From: Lactarius indigo
Lineage: Eukaryota > Basidiomycota > Agaricomycetes > Russulales > Russulaceae
Direction: 5' to 3'
Assembly (NCBI GenBank): GCA_025766275.1
Contig: JAFKAC010000052.1
Coordinates: 124,001 to 188,000, forward strand
Length of the DNA stretch: 64,000 nt
A program made the position numbers and the translations under genes. Positions 36,086 through 47,564 of this stretch are shown piece by piece. The notes below the pieces were generated by a model that was not told the DNA's origin, did no database searches, and saw only the letters and a program-made list of their open reading frames with translations. Each line of letters starts with the position of its first letter. Position 1 is the first letter of the stretch.

Positions 36086-38095
36086 ATGCTGCTTTCTGCC
36101 TTCCAGATAGGCTGCCTTGTAGTGCTTGCTTGTCTAGCACTCCTGTGGGCTCGGAGTTCATGGCGGCGGTTGCCTCCTGGACCTCCTGGGCTTCCTTTCC
36201 TCGGAAATATCACCGACATGCCCAAGGACTACGAGTGGTTGCACTGGGCGAAGCATAAAGACCTTTATGGTACTCTTCTAGCCTTTATCTCCTTCCCACA
36301 CGCAGCTCATGGCGCTATCATAGGGCCAATCAGCTCCGTCTGCGTCATGGGACAACCTATCATCGTTCTAAATTCGTTGAAAGTGTGCGAGGATCTACTA
36401 GAAAATCGCTCTGTGATCTATTCTGGTCGCCCAAATCTCCAGTTTGCTGGCGAGATGTAGGCCCCATCCCTCTTCGACGGGCGTCCTGGTGGTCATCTGA
36501 TCTTTTACGTAAAGGATTGGTTGGAATTTGCAGATGATCTTCAGTCCATACGGGGAACGCTTCCGCTCTATGCGCAAGCTTGTAGCTCGTCAGATTGGCA
36601 CCAACGCTGCGATTTCAAAATATCGTGATGTACAGGAACGCGAGGCAACACACTTCCTTTCCCGCATTTCCGAGAACCCCGATAACTTCATGAAAGACGT
36701 TCGCCTGTAGGTCATGCGAGAGACTTCCATGGCCGTTCGAGACTTGTGCTGACATGCAAACTCCTACAGATCGGTTGGGGCTATTTTCTTGAAGATGTCG
36801 TACGGCTACGACGTCGAAAGAGAAAAGACTGACCCTCTTCTGAATGTCATCAACATTGCTGCAGATGAATTCTATCTCGCCACATTGCCGGGTGCATGGC
36901 TAGTCGATAACCTCCCGATTTGTCTGTCCCTTTCACTTTCCTGTGACAATGACATTAAAACTGACCTCTCCAAGTGCGCCATGTCCCAGCGTGGATGCCT
37001 GGTGCGGGATTCAAGAAAGTAGCCGAGCGGTATCGACGTACAAACTTTGAACAGACCTATCGACCTGTGGAGTTTGTCAAGAGCCGCATGGTGAGCCCTT
37101 AACTATTTCTAGTCACTTTTGAGCACAACGCTGAAACCAGTGCAGCTCGACAAAACTGCAGTCCCGTCCTTCACGTCCGCCTACTTGGAGAGTGAGCTCA
37201 GCCCTCTGGACTCGGAGACTCTCCCCTTCGCCGCGACGTCTCTCTACGGAGGCGGGACAGACACCGTACGACATTTCAGCTCCTCACATAACAAGTCAGA
37301 ATGCTAAATGGGCATGGGTGTCCCCCAGGTCGTGGCCGCTATTAACACATTTATACTTGCGATGGTTCTCTTTCCGGACGTGCAGCTCAAGTTACAGGAA
37401 GAGATCGACCGCGTTGTCGGCGCAGGCCGCCTCCCAAACCTCTCCGACCGCGAGCACTTGCCATACTTTGCAGCTGTGTACAAGGAGATCTTGAGGTGGC
37501 ACGTCATCGGTCCTATCACTCCTCGTTCCACGATTCAAGACGACTGGTACGGCGACTATTTCATCCCCAAGGGCTCGTATGTCATGACCAATCTCTGGTG
37601 AGCACCCATCTGCATATTGTTAGGTTCATTCCAACTGACTTGCAACACCAAAACCTCAAAGGCAGATCGCGAATGACCCAGAGGTTTATGAAGATCCCGG
37701 TGAGTTCCGCCCGGAACGATTCTTAGACGCTCAAAGTGCCCTCGACCCACATGCTTGGGCGTTCGGCTTTGGCCGACGTGCCTGTCCCGGGGTGGCGGTC
37801 GCGGGTGCCACCGTGTTTGCCTTCATGTCGATGGCTCTCGCAACGTACAACTTTGCACCAGGTCCAGAGGGGGCCCCGAAACCAGAATTCTTCTCGGGCT
37901 CAGTCAGGTGGGCAGCGGTTCCACCTCTCTGGCTTTTGGTTGTCACTGATCTGATGGGAACCCTTTGTGGCGGTGGTCGCTGGTAGTCACCCGAAACCGT
38001 TCAAGTGTAGCATAACAGCGCGATCGCCTGCCGCCCTCGAAACTATGCGCGTGGCGTATTCCGAACACCCTGTGGCGCCTCCATCACAATTCTAG
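36086..38095 (+). CDS. Cytochrome P450 A2
   Basis: Close paralog of P450 A1 in the same orientation. Exon model: 36086-36269, 36324-36456, 36515-36706, 36770-36921, 36975-37090, 37146-37265, 37329-37597, 37662-37907 and 37987-38095. This totals 1521 nt, or 506 aa. Anchor, hinge RRLPPGPPGLPFLGN, I-helix YGGGTDT, ExxR KEILRW, FRPERF and haem motif FGFGRRACPG are all present. Six of the nine exons have exactly the lengths of their A1 counterparts up to the I-helix region, and so do the last two. The intron that splits A1 at 25302-25367 is missing: GPITPRSTIQDDW is continuous here. No lesions seen. Both copies kept intact suggests distinct or dosage roles, for example successive oxidations of one product. 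Confidence 0.9.
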
Positions 38096-38599
38096 ATCGT
38101 GTATTTCTTGAGAATGATGTCACGGTACTGATTGTTGTATCTGCATAGAGCTACACGCGTGTGTGATAGCGATTTACGGACCATTCTGCGAAGAATGGGA
38201 TCGTTAGAAGCACTGCCATATTCCGATGTGTTACTAGCTGTAGTTAATGTCATATGGGTTATGACGAGACTCGTGAGGGGCGTTGAAATAGCTATGCTAC
38301 TATGATGGTAGCAAAACTGGTATAATAAGGTCTTGCGAGAAACGTATTGCCACTTAATCCAACGCATTAAATTGATAAACAAGGCTCTCAATAGGTGGAG
38401 AGGAAACCATTTACGCATTGGAAGTCACAATGCTCGTGGAAGATGCCGTGTGAATCAACTTCCTAATCAAGGGTGCATTTACCACAGCCTTGTCTACCCG
38501 CACCGTTGCCCCTAAGATGAAAGATCGACATCAACCACCATTCTTCCCGCAACTCAGTGTGACATCTTTCTCCAGATTCATCCCTTTCATCACAGACAC
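38096..38599. other. Intergenic spacer
   Basis: 3' flank of P450 A2 and promoter of the F-box gene. Nothing else recognised. Confidence 0.4.
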
Positions 38600-40196
38600 A
38601 TGCCTCGCAGAAGCTTGAAGACCAAAATGGCTCGTGTTCATGGTACGTGTTCAAATTCTGATTGGCACGAGCGTGGAGTACTGAGTTGCGTAACACAGGA
38701 AATAGTAACAGACCTACAGCTACAATCAGCATTCTCCCAGATGATGTCTTTCTAGAAATATTTGCTTTGTCTCTACGCGACCCCTGTTGGAATTCCATTG
38801 AACGCCGTACGAGGGTATGGCAAAGACTACGGCATGTCTGCCAAAGATGGCGACGAATTATATATGCCTCACCGTTCTATCTCGATCTGTTACTTCACTG
38901 CTCAAATGGAACGCCCTTCAGGAAGAACCTCAGTCGTTGGCCAGCGTTCCCTATCTCCATTGCCTATATCATTTATAGCACTGAGGGCTATCGCCGTCGA
39001 GGTGGCGAGTGTCATACTGCTGAGGCCTTTGCTGCACTCGAGCACCCTGGTCGTGTACGCCGCATTGATATTGAAACAATGATCTCGGGGATGGAAGAAG
39101 TGGTCGCGATGATGCAGGTGCCGTTTCCAGTGTTGACTCATCTTGAGCTTTCAGGAGAGTCGAATGTACCTGTCCTCCGCGGTGGATTCCTGGGCGGAGC
39201 TGCCCCATCTCTACAAAATCTCCGCTTAAAAGGCATTCCCTTCCCAGAATTACCATCGCTTCTTTTATCGACTCGTGACCTCGTTTCTCTCCAACTCGAT
39301 TGTATACCTCCGACTAGTTACATTTCACCAGAGGCGATGGCTGTAGGTTTAGCTGGGTTGACCAGGCTCAGAAACCTATGCATTGAAATCCAATCCCCGG
39401 TTCCTCCTCCCGGACTAACGAGAAGGCGTCCGGACCCCCCAATGCTGGCTCTCCTTCCCGCTCTCACCCAGTTTGTATTTATAGGTGATGGGGAGTACTT
39501 GGAGGACCTCGTGGCCCAGATTGACATGCCTCGCGTCGAGGACATCAGAATCGAGTACTTCACTCAGGAGTTTCAAACTCCCCAACTTTCTCAGTTCATC
39601 GATAGCATAGCAAACATCGAGCTTGTCCGGTTCAAGCGTGCACAAGTGACTTTTTATAATGGCAACGTCCGCGTCGAACTTGATTGCCCACAAGGTGGAT
39701 GCTGTCAAGCCCGTCTCTCTGTTACAATTTTGGGCCGAGGGTTAGATTTCCGGATCCCATACGTGGTTCATGATGCTTTGCTCTCCAATGTGGATCATCT
39801 CTCCGTCTGCTGGACCCAAGTAGCGTTTAGTCAGGAATACGACATGGATGGAACCGAGTGGCTGCCGCTCCTCCAACGATTCCCTACTGTGGTGACGATG
39901 CACGTAAATAGGGCGATTCGGCAAGGCATATTGCTTCTACACTCGAGAACATCGCTGAGGAGATGGTCGCCAAAGTGTTGCCAGCGCTTCACTTGCTATA
40001 CTTAGAAGATATTGGCGACCACGGCGTCAAGCGAGTAGGATCCACTAAGCGGTTCCTCTCTTTACGGCAGCTCTCTGGTCTCCCTGTAACCATCGTCAAC
40101 GATCAAGATGAATTCGTCGAAAGACTCAAGGCCCCTCAGATGCATTTCAGTTCGCAGTGGTTGCCCCTCTACAGTAGTCTGATGTTATGGTCCTAG
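38600..40196 (+). CDS. F-box protein with a C-terminal frameshift
   Basis: Typical Agaricomycete F-box protein, likely a substrate receptor for SCF ubiquitin ligases. Exon 1 is 38600-38642 (MPRRSLKTKMARVH). A 56-nt GT-AG intron (38643-38698) joins it in frame to GNSNRPTATISILPDDVFLEIF. The F-box continues with RTRVWQRLRHVCQRWRRIIYASP near residues 25-70. A leucine-rich, irregular repeat region follows (LTHLELSGE, LQNLRLKGIPFPELPSLLL, LTRLRNLCIEI), as is usual for this family. The main frame stops at 40005 (449 aa). The next frame, however, reads ASTLENIAEEMVAKVLPALHLLYLEDIGD and runs to 40196, and this looks like the natural LRR continuation. A single indel around 39930-39960 would explain it. 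It could be a real lesion, a recent allele or a sequencing error. Confidence 0.75.
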
Positions 40197-40667
40197 TCGT
40201 ACAATTTGGGAGACGTAATCGATTGTCCTGGCCACATATTTACCAGAGTATGTATCACGTTCGTATGAATTCAAGTGCAATCGACTCGAGGCCCGCATGG
40301 CCCTCACTGAGCTTTAGTAACTTAGCATGGGTAGTCAGCAACTGCGGAAATATACAATTAATTCTGCACCCGGATGCTCAGCGAAACTGAGCGAGTGTAT
40401 GCAGCAAACCGAGGCCTGGGAGGGACCGTTCACCCGAATGGTTGAAGTCCGCCGACTTTGCGTCCAAGCTCCTGGAAGTGTTGCGACAAGATAGAGCCTG
40501 AGGTAGTTTGGTGGTCGCTCTCATCCATGACCACGAACCAGGATCCTGAGGGAACGTCTGTTACGTGCCAGTGGGTTATATCTAGGTCTTGCCGCTATCC
40601 CAGATAGTATCGTTAGGACAGCCACCGGCCAGTAGATCATCGTTGTCACGCTTCGAGCTTCAAGAAC
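40197..40667. other. Intergenic
   Basis: No recognised gene. Homology to the DUF6535 genes begins only at about 40668, so the 5' half of copy 1 has been lost or replaced here. Confidence 0.4.
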
Positions 40668-41682
40668 ATCATGACCACGATCATTCCTACTTGCTGTTAT
40701 GGATCTTTCTTCCTGTACGGCATGCTAGCGCCGCTCTGGAACCTGCGATCGCCACACCGGACCCTATTCTCGTCGCCAATATTCTTTTTGATGCAAAATT
40801 CAAGCGATCCTTTTTCGGTAACCACTCTCTTAGCAAGGGCCCCACGTCCATGGGCATGGAAGTGTCTCAAGAACGGATGGTGATGGAGGAGATTGATGAA
40901 CGCAAAAATCGTGACGTGCGCGCCATCCGGTGGCACTGGAGCGCATCAAGATCGAGGCAGATGGCATGGGGGGTATTGACTGGCGGATATCTCTTCTCCA
41001 AGATGTAATATACGACGCCACTTACAGGTCCATGCGACGGCTTCCTGGGATATCGTTAAGCAGGCCCAAGCGCTCTGGGCCCCTTCTGATAAGAGATGTC
41101 TTCGATTTCCCGTTGATCTACAACACTCCTCTCACACCGCAATTAATATTCCCGGCACAGCAGTTCCAGGAACTGTCCTCGCTGAGCCTCGAATTCCGCA
41201 ACATGCTCGAGGGGCGGAGCGCTGAAGGAGACGACGAGATGCTCGAAAGATTGAAATCTATCGACAGGGTCCGCGTTCTGCTGCGCCGGGCCGGTGGCCT
41301 GATGACACGGCAACTGTGGCGTCTGCAGGATTTACGCAATGGCGGCGGTCTTGGGTTCACCACCGAACTTTTCTTCCTCTCCGTCAGACAACTTCTATCC
41401 ATGTCCTCGTCGCAGGAATCAAATAGTGTCTTCTACACTGGGGCCTTTAGGAATATCGTATCTCGCTGGAGGGAGAGCAGGGAATCGTTCGGGACGCAGA
41501 ATATCCTGCTCAACGTCATTTGCGACCTTGTCATCCAAGGCCGTGGTGTTTTCTCGGATTCCTCATATCCAGTGTATATCACGACCATACTCCTTGAAAC
41601 TATAGGCGACATGCTCCGCGGGCACATGGGCTCAGATTCGCATATTGACGGCTTGATTGACGGCGCTTTGCGGGACGATTGA
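40668..41682 (+). pseudogene. DUF6535 copy 1, 5'-truncated with internal deletion
   Basis: Remnant of the tandem family. It begins inside the fourth membrane helix (CCYGSFFLYGMLAPLWNL), shifts frame, then reads FKRSFFGNHSLSKGPTSM through KNRDVRAIRW. At that point about 240 codons are missing compared with copy 2. Sequence resumes, in another frame, with LERIKIEADGM and is open to the stop at 41680-41682 (MTRQLWRLQDLRNGGGLGFT is intact). The N-terminal half, the first three helices and the middle domain are absent. Not expected to be functional, though the last 250 codons remain open. Confidence 0.85.
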
Positions 41683-42815
41683 GAGCGTCGATCCGAAAGG
41701 TTGCTCAGACATGGGTCTCCAGCGTAAGGCAGTGGAGACTATTTCCAAATTCAGGGGAAACCGTATCTCATGGCTCCTCAGCAGTACTGCAGATCCTATG
41801 CGCTAGTATTACGAGCATTTCATCCCCTTTTCCCTTCCTTCTGTACACTTGAGAGCTAGGAACATAGATGTTCAGTATTATTTAGTGTAGATTGGCGCAC
41901 ATAAACAGGTTCTACTAGTACTCTTGTTCTTTGACCTCGATTTCCCTTCCAGCGACCCAAAAACAATTGTACTCTATTTACACTTGCGGGGCGAGCCTCG
42001 GCTTTCAAGCTGAGTGTGTCACGTGAAGATCTAGTAGTTCACACAATCGCTTCTGCTTCCGCAATTGATTGATTCGTTCCGCCCATCCACCCTCCAAATT
42101 AACTCGAGTGGCCAATTCCAATTCCCTTGTGTATCTTGTGGCCTTTGCATTTTCGCTCGTACTCCGTGCTCGGGCGTACTGCTTGCTCTAGGTATTCGCG
42201 TGCAGTATGGTCATCCTTCTATACTAATGATTGGCGCCGTTCCGCCAAGACTCTCACTGACACGCCGGATAGGGCAAGTCGAGGGGTGTCCGAGAAAGGT
42301 GATTAGGGTCAATGATACTCACTGAGGAAAGTATTGGAGTATTTTCCCCATGTGTGGATGATGATGTCCCTGTAGTTGGTCTGTGTCTGTGGGCCAGTCA
42401 CTGCAAGACAGCATGGTCAAACGTAACATTCCAGGTTTGAACGGCTCTCGTTGACATGACACAACCAGCTCAAATGGGAATTTCCATATTACGACGCAAG
42501 AAAGATAAGAAGAACTTGAACGGCCCTTGCAAGAATTTCTTGGATATTTGCCAAGTGAGATGAAGTCACTTAGTCTCGGGGTCTCTGTTCACGCGCTCGT
42601 GTCACTCCCACGAGGGGAGCTTGATTCTACCTTATCACCAGTGGTGGCTGAAGCACTGACAGGTCACAAGGGTTAAAGTCAGCGTTGCAGACCCTTGATT
42701 AGCGCCTGTTAGCGCCTGACTAGATGACTTGGTCCGAGTCAGGTCCTACTAGTAGTGTCAGTCGGGACGTCCCTCCGTATCACAAGCGGCACTTCTACTC
42801 CTCACTCCCCTCACT
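41683..42815. other. Spacer with a repeat shared with 54.1-54.4 kb
   Basis: No gene. The part 42065-42410 resembles 54090-54370 (CCACCCTCCAAATT, GGTATTCGCGTGCAGT against GGTATTCACATGCAGT, TGTCTGTGGGC against GTCTGTGGC). It is old 5'-flanking sequence of the array units. Confidence 0.5.
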
Positions 42816-42821
42816 CTATAA
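42816..42821 (+). promoter_or_regulatory. CTATAA core promoter, DUF6535 copy 2
   Basis: CCCCTCACTCTATAAC 37 nt before the exon 1 ATG. It is shared almost letter for letter with copies 4 and 5, and as CCTATAAC with copy 3. Confidence 0.6.
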
Positions 42822-42852
42822 CTGACATTCCAGCTCATTCTAGTGGGTTGCG

Positions 42853-45725
42853 ATGCCCAGACGCACAAGTCGCAGAGGAGATCCCGAACAAGGAGGGTTG
42901 CTATCTCTTAGTGGGTCTTACTACTAGGTTATCTCTTGATCGACGGGTATTGATGGCCCCGGGCCAAAAGATGAGTTAGGGGAAGAGGCGCAGTCGGAGA
43001 CTCTCGGAGGACGTTTAGGACCTAGTGCGTATCTTATGTCGTTGAGTGCGTGGGGATCTCAGGCTGACAGGGGTGATCTGTTATAGACACAGAAGGGAGG
43101 GCTATGAGGAATTCTTCAGATGGCCCATCTCTTTCACAGGCTCAAAGCGAGCACAAGGATTTCAATGATGGTGCCAATGCTCTCTGGTCTCTTTACGGCA
43201 AAGAGGCTCAAGCCCACGACGAAGCAATGTTCCAAGGTCTATTAGCGGATATGAATGGAATTCCCACCTTCGTGTGTATATCCTCCCTTGTTCAGCATAG
43301 ACTTGAATTCAATGTACCCACGTTTCCACAGGCCGGCTTATTTGCTGCCGTTATCACTTCATTCCTCGTCGACAGTCTTAAGAATTTGCAACCAGATCCT
43401 GCGAAACAATCCGTATATTATCACAAACAATCGGTCGAGATGCTTGCCCAGATCTCACAGCAAATCGCATCCATCGCTCCACAGGTTTCCATCCCATCTA
43501 CTCCACCACCACCTTACCCAGATTTCTCCCTGTCAAGTTCAGACATCCTGGTGAACGGTTGCTGGTTGATCGGCCTCGTATGCAGCCTGTCTGCCGCGCT
43601 TTTTGCGACTCTAGTTCAAGAGTGGGTTCGATCCTATATGGAGGTCTACCAGCGGTACGACCACCCTCTGAAGCGAGCGCGATTTCGACAGTTTTTTTTC
43701 GACGGCGCATGGTCAGTGCGGGGGTTGGCGTTATTGGCCATTTTTACGATCCGTTTCTCGCTCGTCCTATTCTTTCTCGGCCTGAGCGATTCAATACTCA
43801 ATGTCGACACAAAGATGGGCGCCATTGTGACCTTTTCTATCTGTTGTTGTGGATCATTCTTCCTGTACACCATGTTGGTGCCGCTCTGGAACCTGCAATC
43901 ACCAGTCCAGTCCGCATTCTCATGGCGAATAATTTTCTTGAGGCAGAAGTTCTTACGACCTTATTTCGGCAACCGCTCTCTTAGAAAGAAGCTTACGTCT
44001 ATGGGCATGGAAGCATCTCAAGAACGGGTGGTGATGGAGGAGACCGGTGAACGCAAAGGCCGTGACGTGCGCGCCATCCGATGGTTGATCAATAGGACCG
44101 CGGCAAACGCCGACATGGAACCACTCGTGTTAGCGATCCCTGGCTCTTTCAACACCGAATGGAGCCAAGACGTTTGGAGAGAGGTCTCCTCTCGGGCGCA
44201 CGTCGCATTAATAGAGCCTCTGACAGGTCCTTCGCCCGCCGGTAGTCAAGTCTCCCTTATGCCTCGCCCACCACATCCGCAAAGAGCCGCTGTTGACACG
44301 ATTTCTCGATGCATGCGCTACTTGTTCGAGACCTGCAATAATCACAGTTATTTCGAAAACGAGGATGCAAGACGTAGGCGCATGCGCGCAGGCGTCGAGG
44401 CCGCGGCGTCACTTGTATGTCGTATCGGTTTCCGACCGGACTCGTTCGGAGATATCGGCAAGCTGCTCAGCGAAATAGGCCAGATTGAAAAGGTCAACTC
44501 ACCAACGATCACATCCGATACATCGTTCGTCATACGCTGGACATGTCTTTCGCTCGTGGACATTCGGCGGATACTGGGGAGCAACCGCCGGTTGCAAGCG
44601 CTCGCTGGGTACGCGGTGAATGGACTGGCAGGCCTTCAACTTCAATCCGAATCTAGTTTACCCGACGAGGCAGCACGTAAGAGCGCTCATAGGATCGACG
44701 AATGTCTCAAGACAGCTTGGGAGCGCGTTTCGGAACTCCGTCGAGCATTCGAGCCCTGGGCCAAGAAGACCAGGGAGCAAGTCAAAGAAACCCTGCTGAC
44801 CTACGAGCAACAGATTTCGGAGTTGGAGCGTATTAAAGTCGAGGCCGAAAGCATGATGGACGTCGACTGGCGGATCTCTGTTTATCAACGTGCAATGGAT
44901 GACGCTACTTACAGGTTGACTCGGCAACTCCCGGATGTATCATTCGACGAACCACCCCGATCTGAATCTTTCTTGATAAGCGACACTTTCAATACACCAG
45001 CCACAGCTAGCACCCCAGTCGCTCCCCAATTGATATTTCCGGGACAACGACTACAAGCGTTGGTCAGACTTAGCTTCAAGCTTCGTGACGTCCTGGATGG
45101 TCAGGTTGCCGAGGGATGCGAAGAAGTCCTTGAAAGCCTGAAATCCACCGACCAGGTCCCTGTTTCTCTGCGCCGGCCCAATGGCTTGATGAAACGGCAA
45201 CTGTGGCGCCTGCAAGATGTACGCGACGGCGGTGGTCTCGGGTTCACCGTCGAACTTTTCTTCCTCTCCCTTCGACGGCTCTTATCGATATCTTCGTTGC
45301 ACGAATCGAATAGCGTCTTCTACACTAACACCTTCAAGATTATCACGTCCCACTGGGAGGAGAGCAAGGAATCGCCCGGGACGCAATGTATCCTCCTCGA
45401 TATCATCTGTGACCTGATTATCCGCGGCCGTGGGACCTTCTCAGATTTTTCATATCCAGAGTCTATCACGACCATGCTCATTGACACAGTAGGCAATATA
45501 CCTCAAGGATATGTGGACTCAGACGAGGATATCCGCAAGGCTATACGAGAAATCGAGAACGCCGACATAGATGAGGATATCAGCGACGCTGTCCGGGAGA
45601 TTGAGGACGCCGAGCCGATCCGGATGGACAGGAGGGAACTGCAGCGCAGGGTTTTGGCGGCTTTTCCACAATTCTGTAGTAACCCAGAGCATCTAGATCC
45701 CGTTATTGCAGAGTTCGTAGGGTAG
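42853..45725 (+). CDS. DUF6535 membrane protein, copy 2
   Basis: Exons 42853-42910, 43087-43271 and 43332-45725 total 2637 nt (878 aa). Exon 1 encodes MPRRTSRRGDPEQGGLLSL and is easy to miss; its phase matches exon 2. The DUF6535 domain (about residues 35-270) has the soluble motif ANALWSLYGKEAQAHDEA. Four predicted helices follow: GLFAAVITSFLVDSL, WLIGLVCSLSAALFATLV, LALLAIFTIRFSLVLFF and FSICCCGSFFLYTMLV. A Pro-rich loop (STPPPPYP) and the basic YDHPLKRARFRQFFF lie between helices 1-3. The long C-terminal part is probably helical, with VLAIPGSFNTEW, a coiled-coil-like YEQQISELERIKVEAE and LMKRQLWRLQDVRDGGGLGF. The family is abundant in Agaricomycetes and has no known function. Intron 2 is 60 nt and open, so its retention would simply add 20 residues. 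Confidence 0.88.
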
Positions 45726-45813
45726 TTGCACGAGGCGAGTACGCGGTCATGAAATACAGCAGTTTTTGGCATTTGTGGCGCCCTATGTTATCATATCATT
45801 ATCACTTCAGCTC

Positions 45814-47016
45814 TTACGATCCTGAGCCTGACTTGCGCGCGAGCGCAGCTGCTCCCTGCCCCCCAGAAGCGAACGACACCGTCTTGCGCACGTTGACCAC
45901 GTCCCCTGCACCACCGCCGCCATCCCGCTTCGACTTTTTTGACGAGCTGCCGGAGGCGCCGTTTCCTATTTGTTTGATGATGATATTCGCATTCTTCTCC
46001 GCGTCGACGGACTTTTCAATCAGATCGAACTGGGGACGAAGTGGCGCCATGCAGATATAATCGGGGGTGAAGTAGTGAGCATGCGAGAGAAAGGCAGGAA
46101 GGGTACGGTACCTTGCGCTTCACCCCGCGCAGCGTTTTCTCGCCGTCGAACGCGCGATCGAACTTGCCCATACTCGCCGTGCTCGTACGTGTCGTAGCGA
46201 GAGTGCGATCAACATACCGCTTACGGTCGACCTGAGCACCAGTGGCCGTCGTCGTCGTCGGTCCCTGCTGGGCCCGCGCGACGTTCTGCAGATGCTAGCG
46301 CTCGTTTTTCGCCATGCGCTCTTTGCGCACTACCCGTGCCTCCTTGGACGGGTCATCATCCGCATCTAGAAGCCAACCGCAACGTCGCCGTGGCATTTCG
46401 GAGACAAAACAAAATTGGGACGCACCAGCGTTGGCGGGAACCTCGTGTAGCCATGGTGTCTCCTCGTCCCTGTTTTTCCCTTTCCATCCCCAGCGCGAGA
46501 CCCACGCCTGGCGCTCGTCATCCCAGATTTTCTTATCGCGCCGCTGTGAGCTGATGCCCTTCGCGCGCGCAAAGCGTTGCCATTTTGTTGGGCGTTTTGG
46601 GCTTGGGGAGGGGCTTGGCGCGCGGGAGCTGCGTCGTTGGCGGTGAGAGCTGCGCGAGCGGACCCTCGGGCGAGGGGAGGGTCGGCGGACTGAATAGCGC
46701 TGCGAGCAAGAGCTGGATTCCGTCCCGTGCGATCGACTGGAGACACGCTTCGCGATCGTGGCTGCGTTTTTAAAAAAAAATGGTCGACTCGTGGAAAACA
46801 AGATGGCGGAACGTACTCGTAGCTTTCTTTGTCGATCGCGCTCGGGTCGGTGACTGTCAAGAAGCCGGCATCGATGTCAAGTGGGATGTCCTTCTCGACG
46901 AGGGTAGAACTACTGTGGTAGACAGCAATCAGTGATGGTCAACGGTGGTGAATACTGTGCCAATTTCACTTTTTTAAGACTTGAGCTTGAGGGGCGAGAA
47001 TATCCGGGACGTCCAT
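45814..47016 (-). pseudogene. RRS1: RRS1 (ribosome biogenesis regulator) with frameshift and nonsense codon
   Basis: Rrs1 is an essential nucleolar factor for 60S subunit and 5S RNP assembly. The full gene structure is present with spliceable introns. Exon 1 is MDVPDILAPQAQVLK (start 47016). Then come VEKDIPLDIDAGFLTVTDPS, EACLQSIARDGIQLLLAAL, PRAKPLPKPK, TKWQRFARAKGI, the WDDERQAWVSRWGWKGKN block, WLHEVPANA, RVVRKERMAKNER, TRTSTASMGKFDRAF and RGVKRK. Last is an exon 45814-46029 ending ALARKSGSGS. Two lesions are visible. An extra A after KPLPKPKTP shifts the frame before TKWQRF. A TAG at 46295-46297 stands where Gln is expected (NER-stop-HLQNVARAQ). Introns are kept, so it arose by DNA duplication, not retroposition. 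It interrupts the 3' flank of DUF6535 copy 2. Confidence 0.85.
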
Positions 47017-47180
47017 CAGGACACACGGAAGGATGGAATCATGTGACGGCCCCGCGACTGTCCGTTCCGAGTCGCTCCTTGGTTCGCTCACTGGCAACCC
47101 AGCTATCTGAAATCGTTGCGCCCTGAAAGCCTCGAGGTCTGGACGTAGGTGAAAGCGTGATGTATACACATGTCATGAAG

Positions 47181-47260
47181 GACCCAGAGCACTTCGATGG
47201 TCTCGTTGTTGCGGGTTCCGTAGGCTAGAGGCACGAGCCTCCTTACTTCTGTACAACCGC
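47181..47260 (+). pseudogene. Scrap of DUF6535 3' end
   Basis: GACCCAGAGCACTTCGATGG, then GTAGGCTAGAGGCACGAG, then TTCTGTACAACCGCGGACC. This matches the last codons and 3' UTR of the family (compare 58180-58235). Because copy 2 already has its own end at 45725, the RRS1 segment is flanked by two versions of this 3' end, which suggests insertion or unequal exchange. Confidence 0.6.
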
Positions 47261-47564
47261 GGACCAGAAACACCATAGAGATATATCCTGTAATGATTCC
47301 AGTTTCTTGCGAATGCTAAATCCATCCCGCTCTAGCTCAGTACGTACTGAACAGGGCAGATAGCCTTTGTCTTTAACAATTGAATGCACGATGGCTTGTG
47401 GAAAAGATATTCAGATAGCACGACAGAGCCGCTGAAGATCTTTGACACCAGCCGATCTCATATCAAAAAGGTCTAGACATGCATTTCCATTTTGGTACCG
47501 TGTACAGAATTCATCAGTATCAGCGGCACCGCTCGCGCCTGCATAGTGCGTTCCTGCAGAAGGG

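Noticed and set aside
24000..38100. P450 A1 and A2 as inverted or terminal repeats of a mobile element
   Set aside because: They are direct, intron-containing, full-length genes; no transposase, terminal repeats or target duplications are visible.
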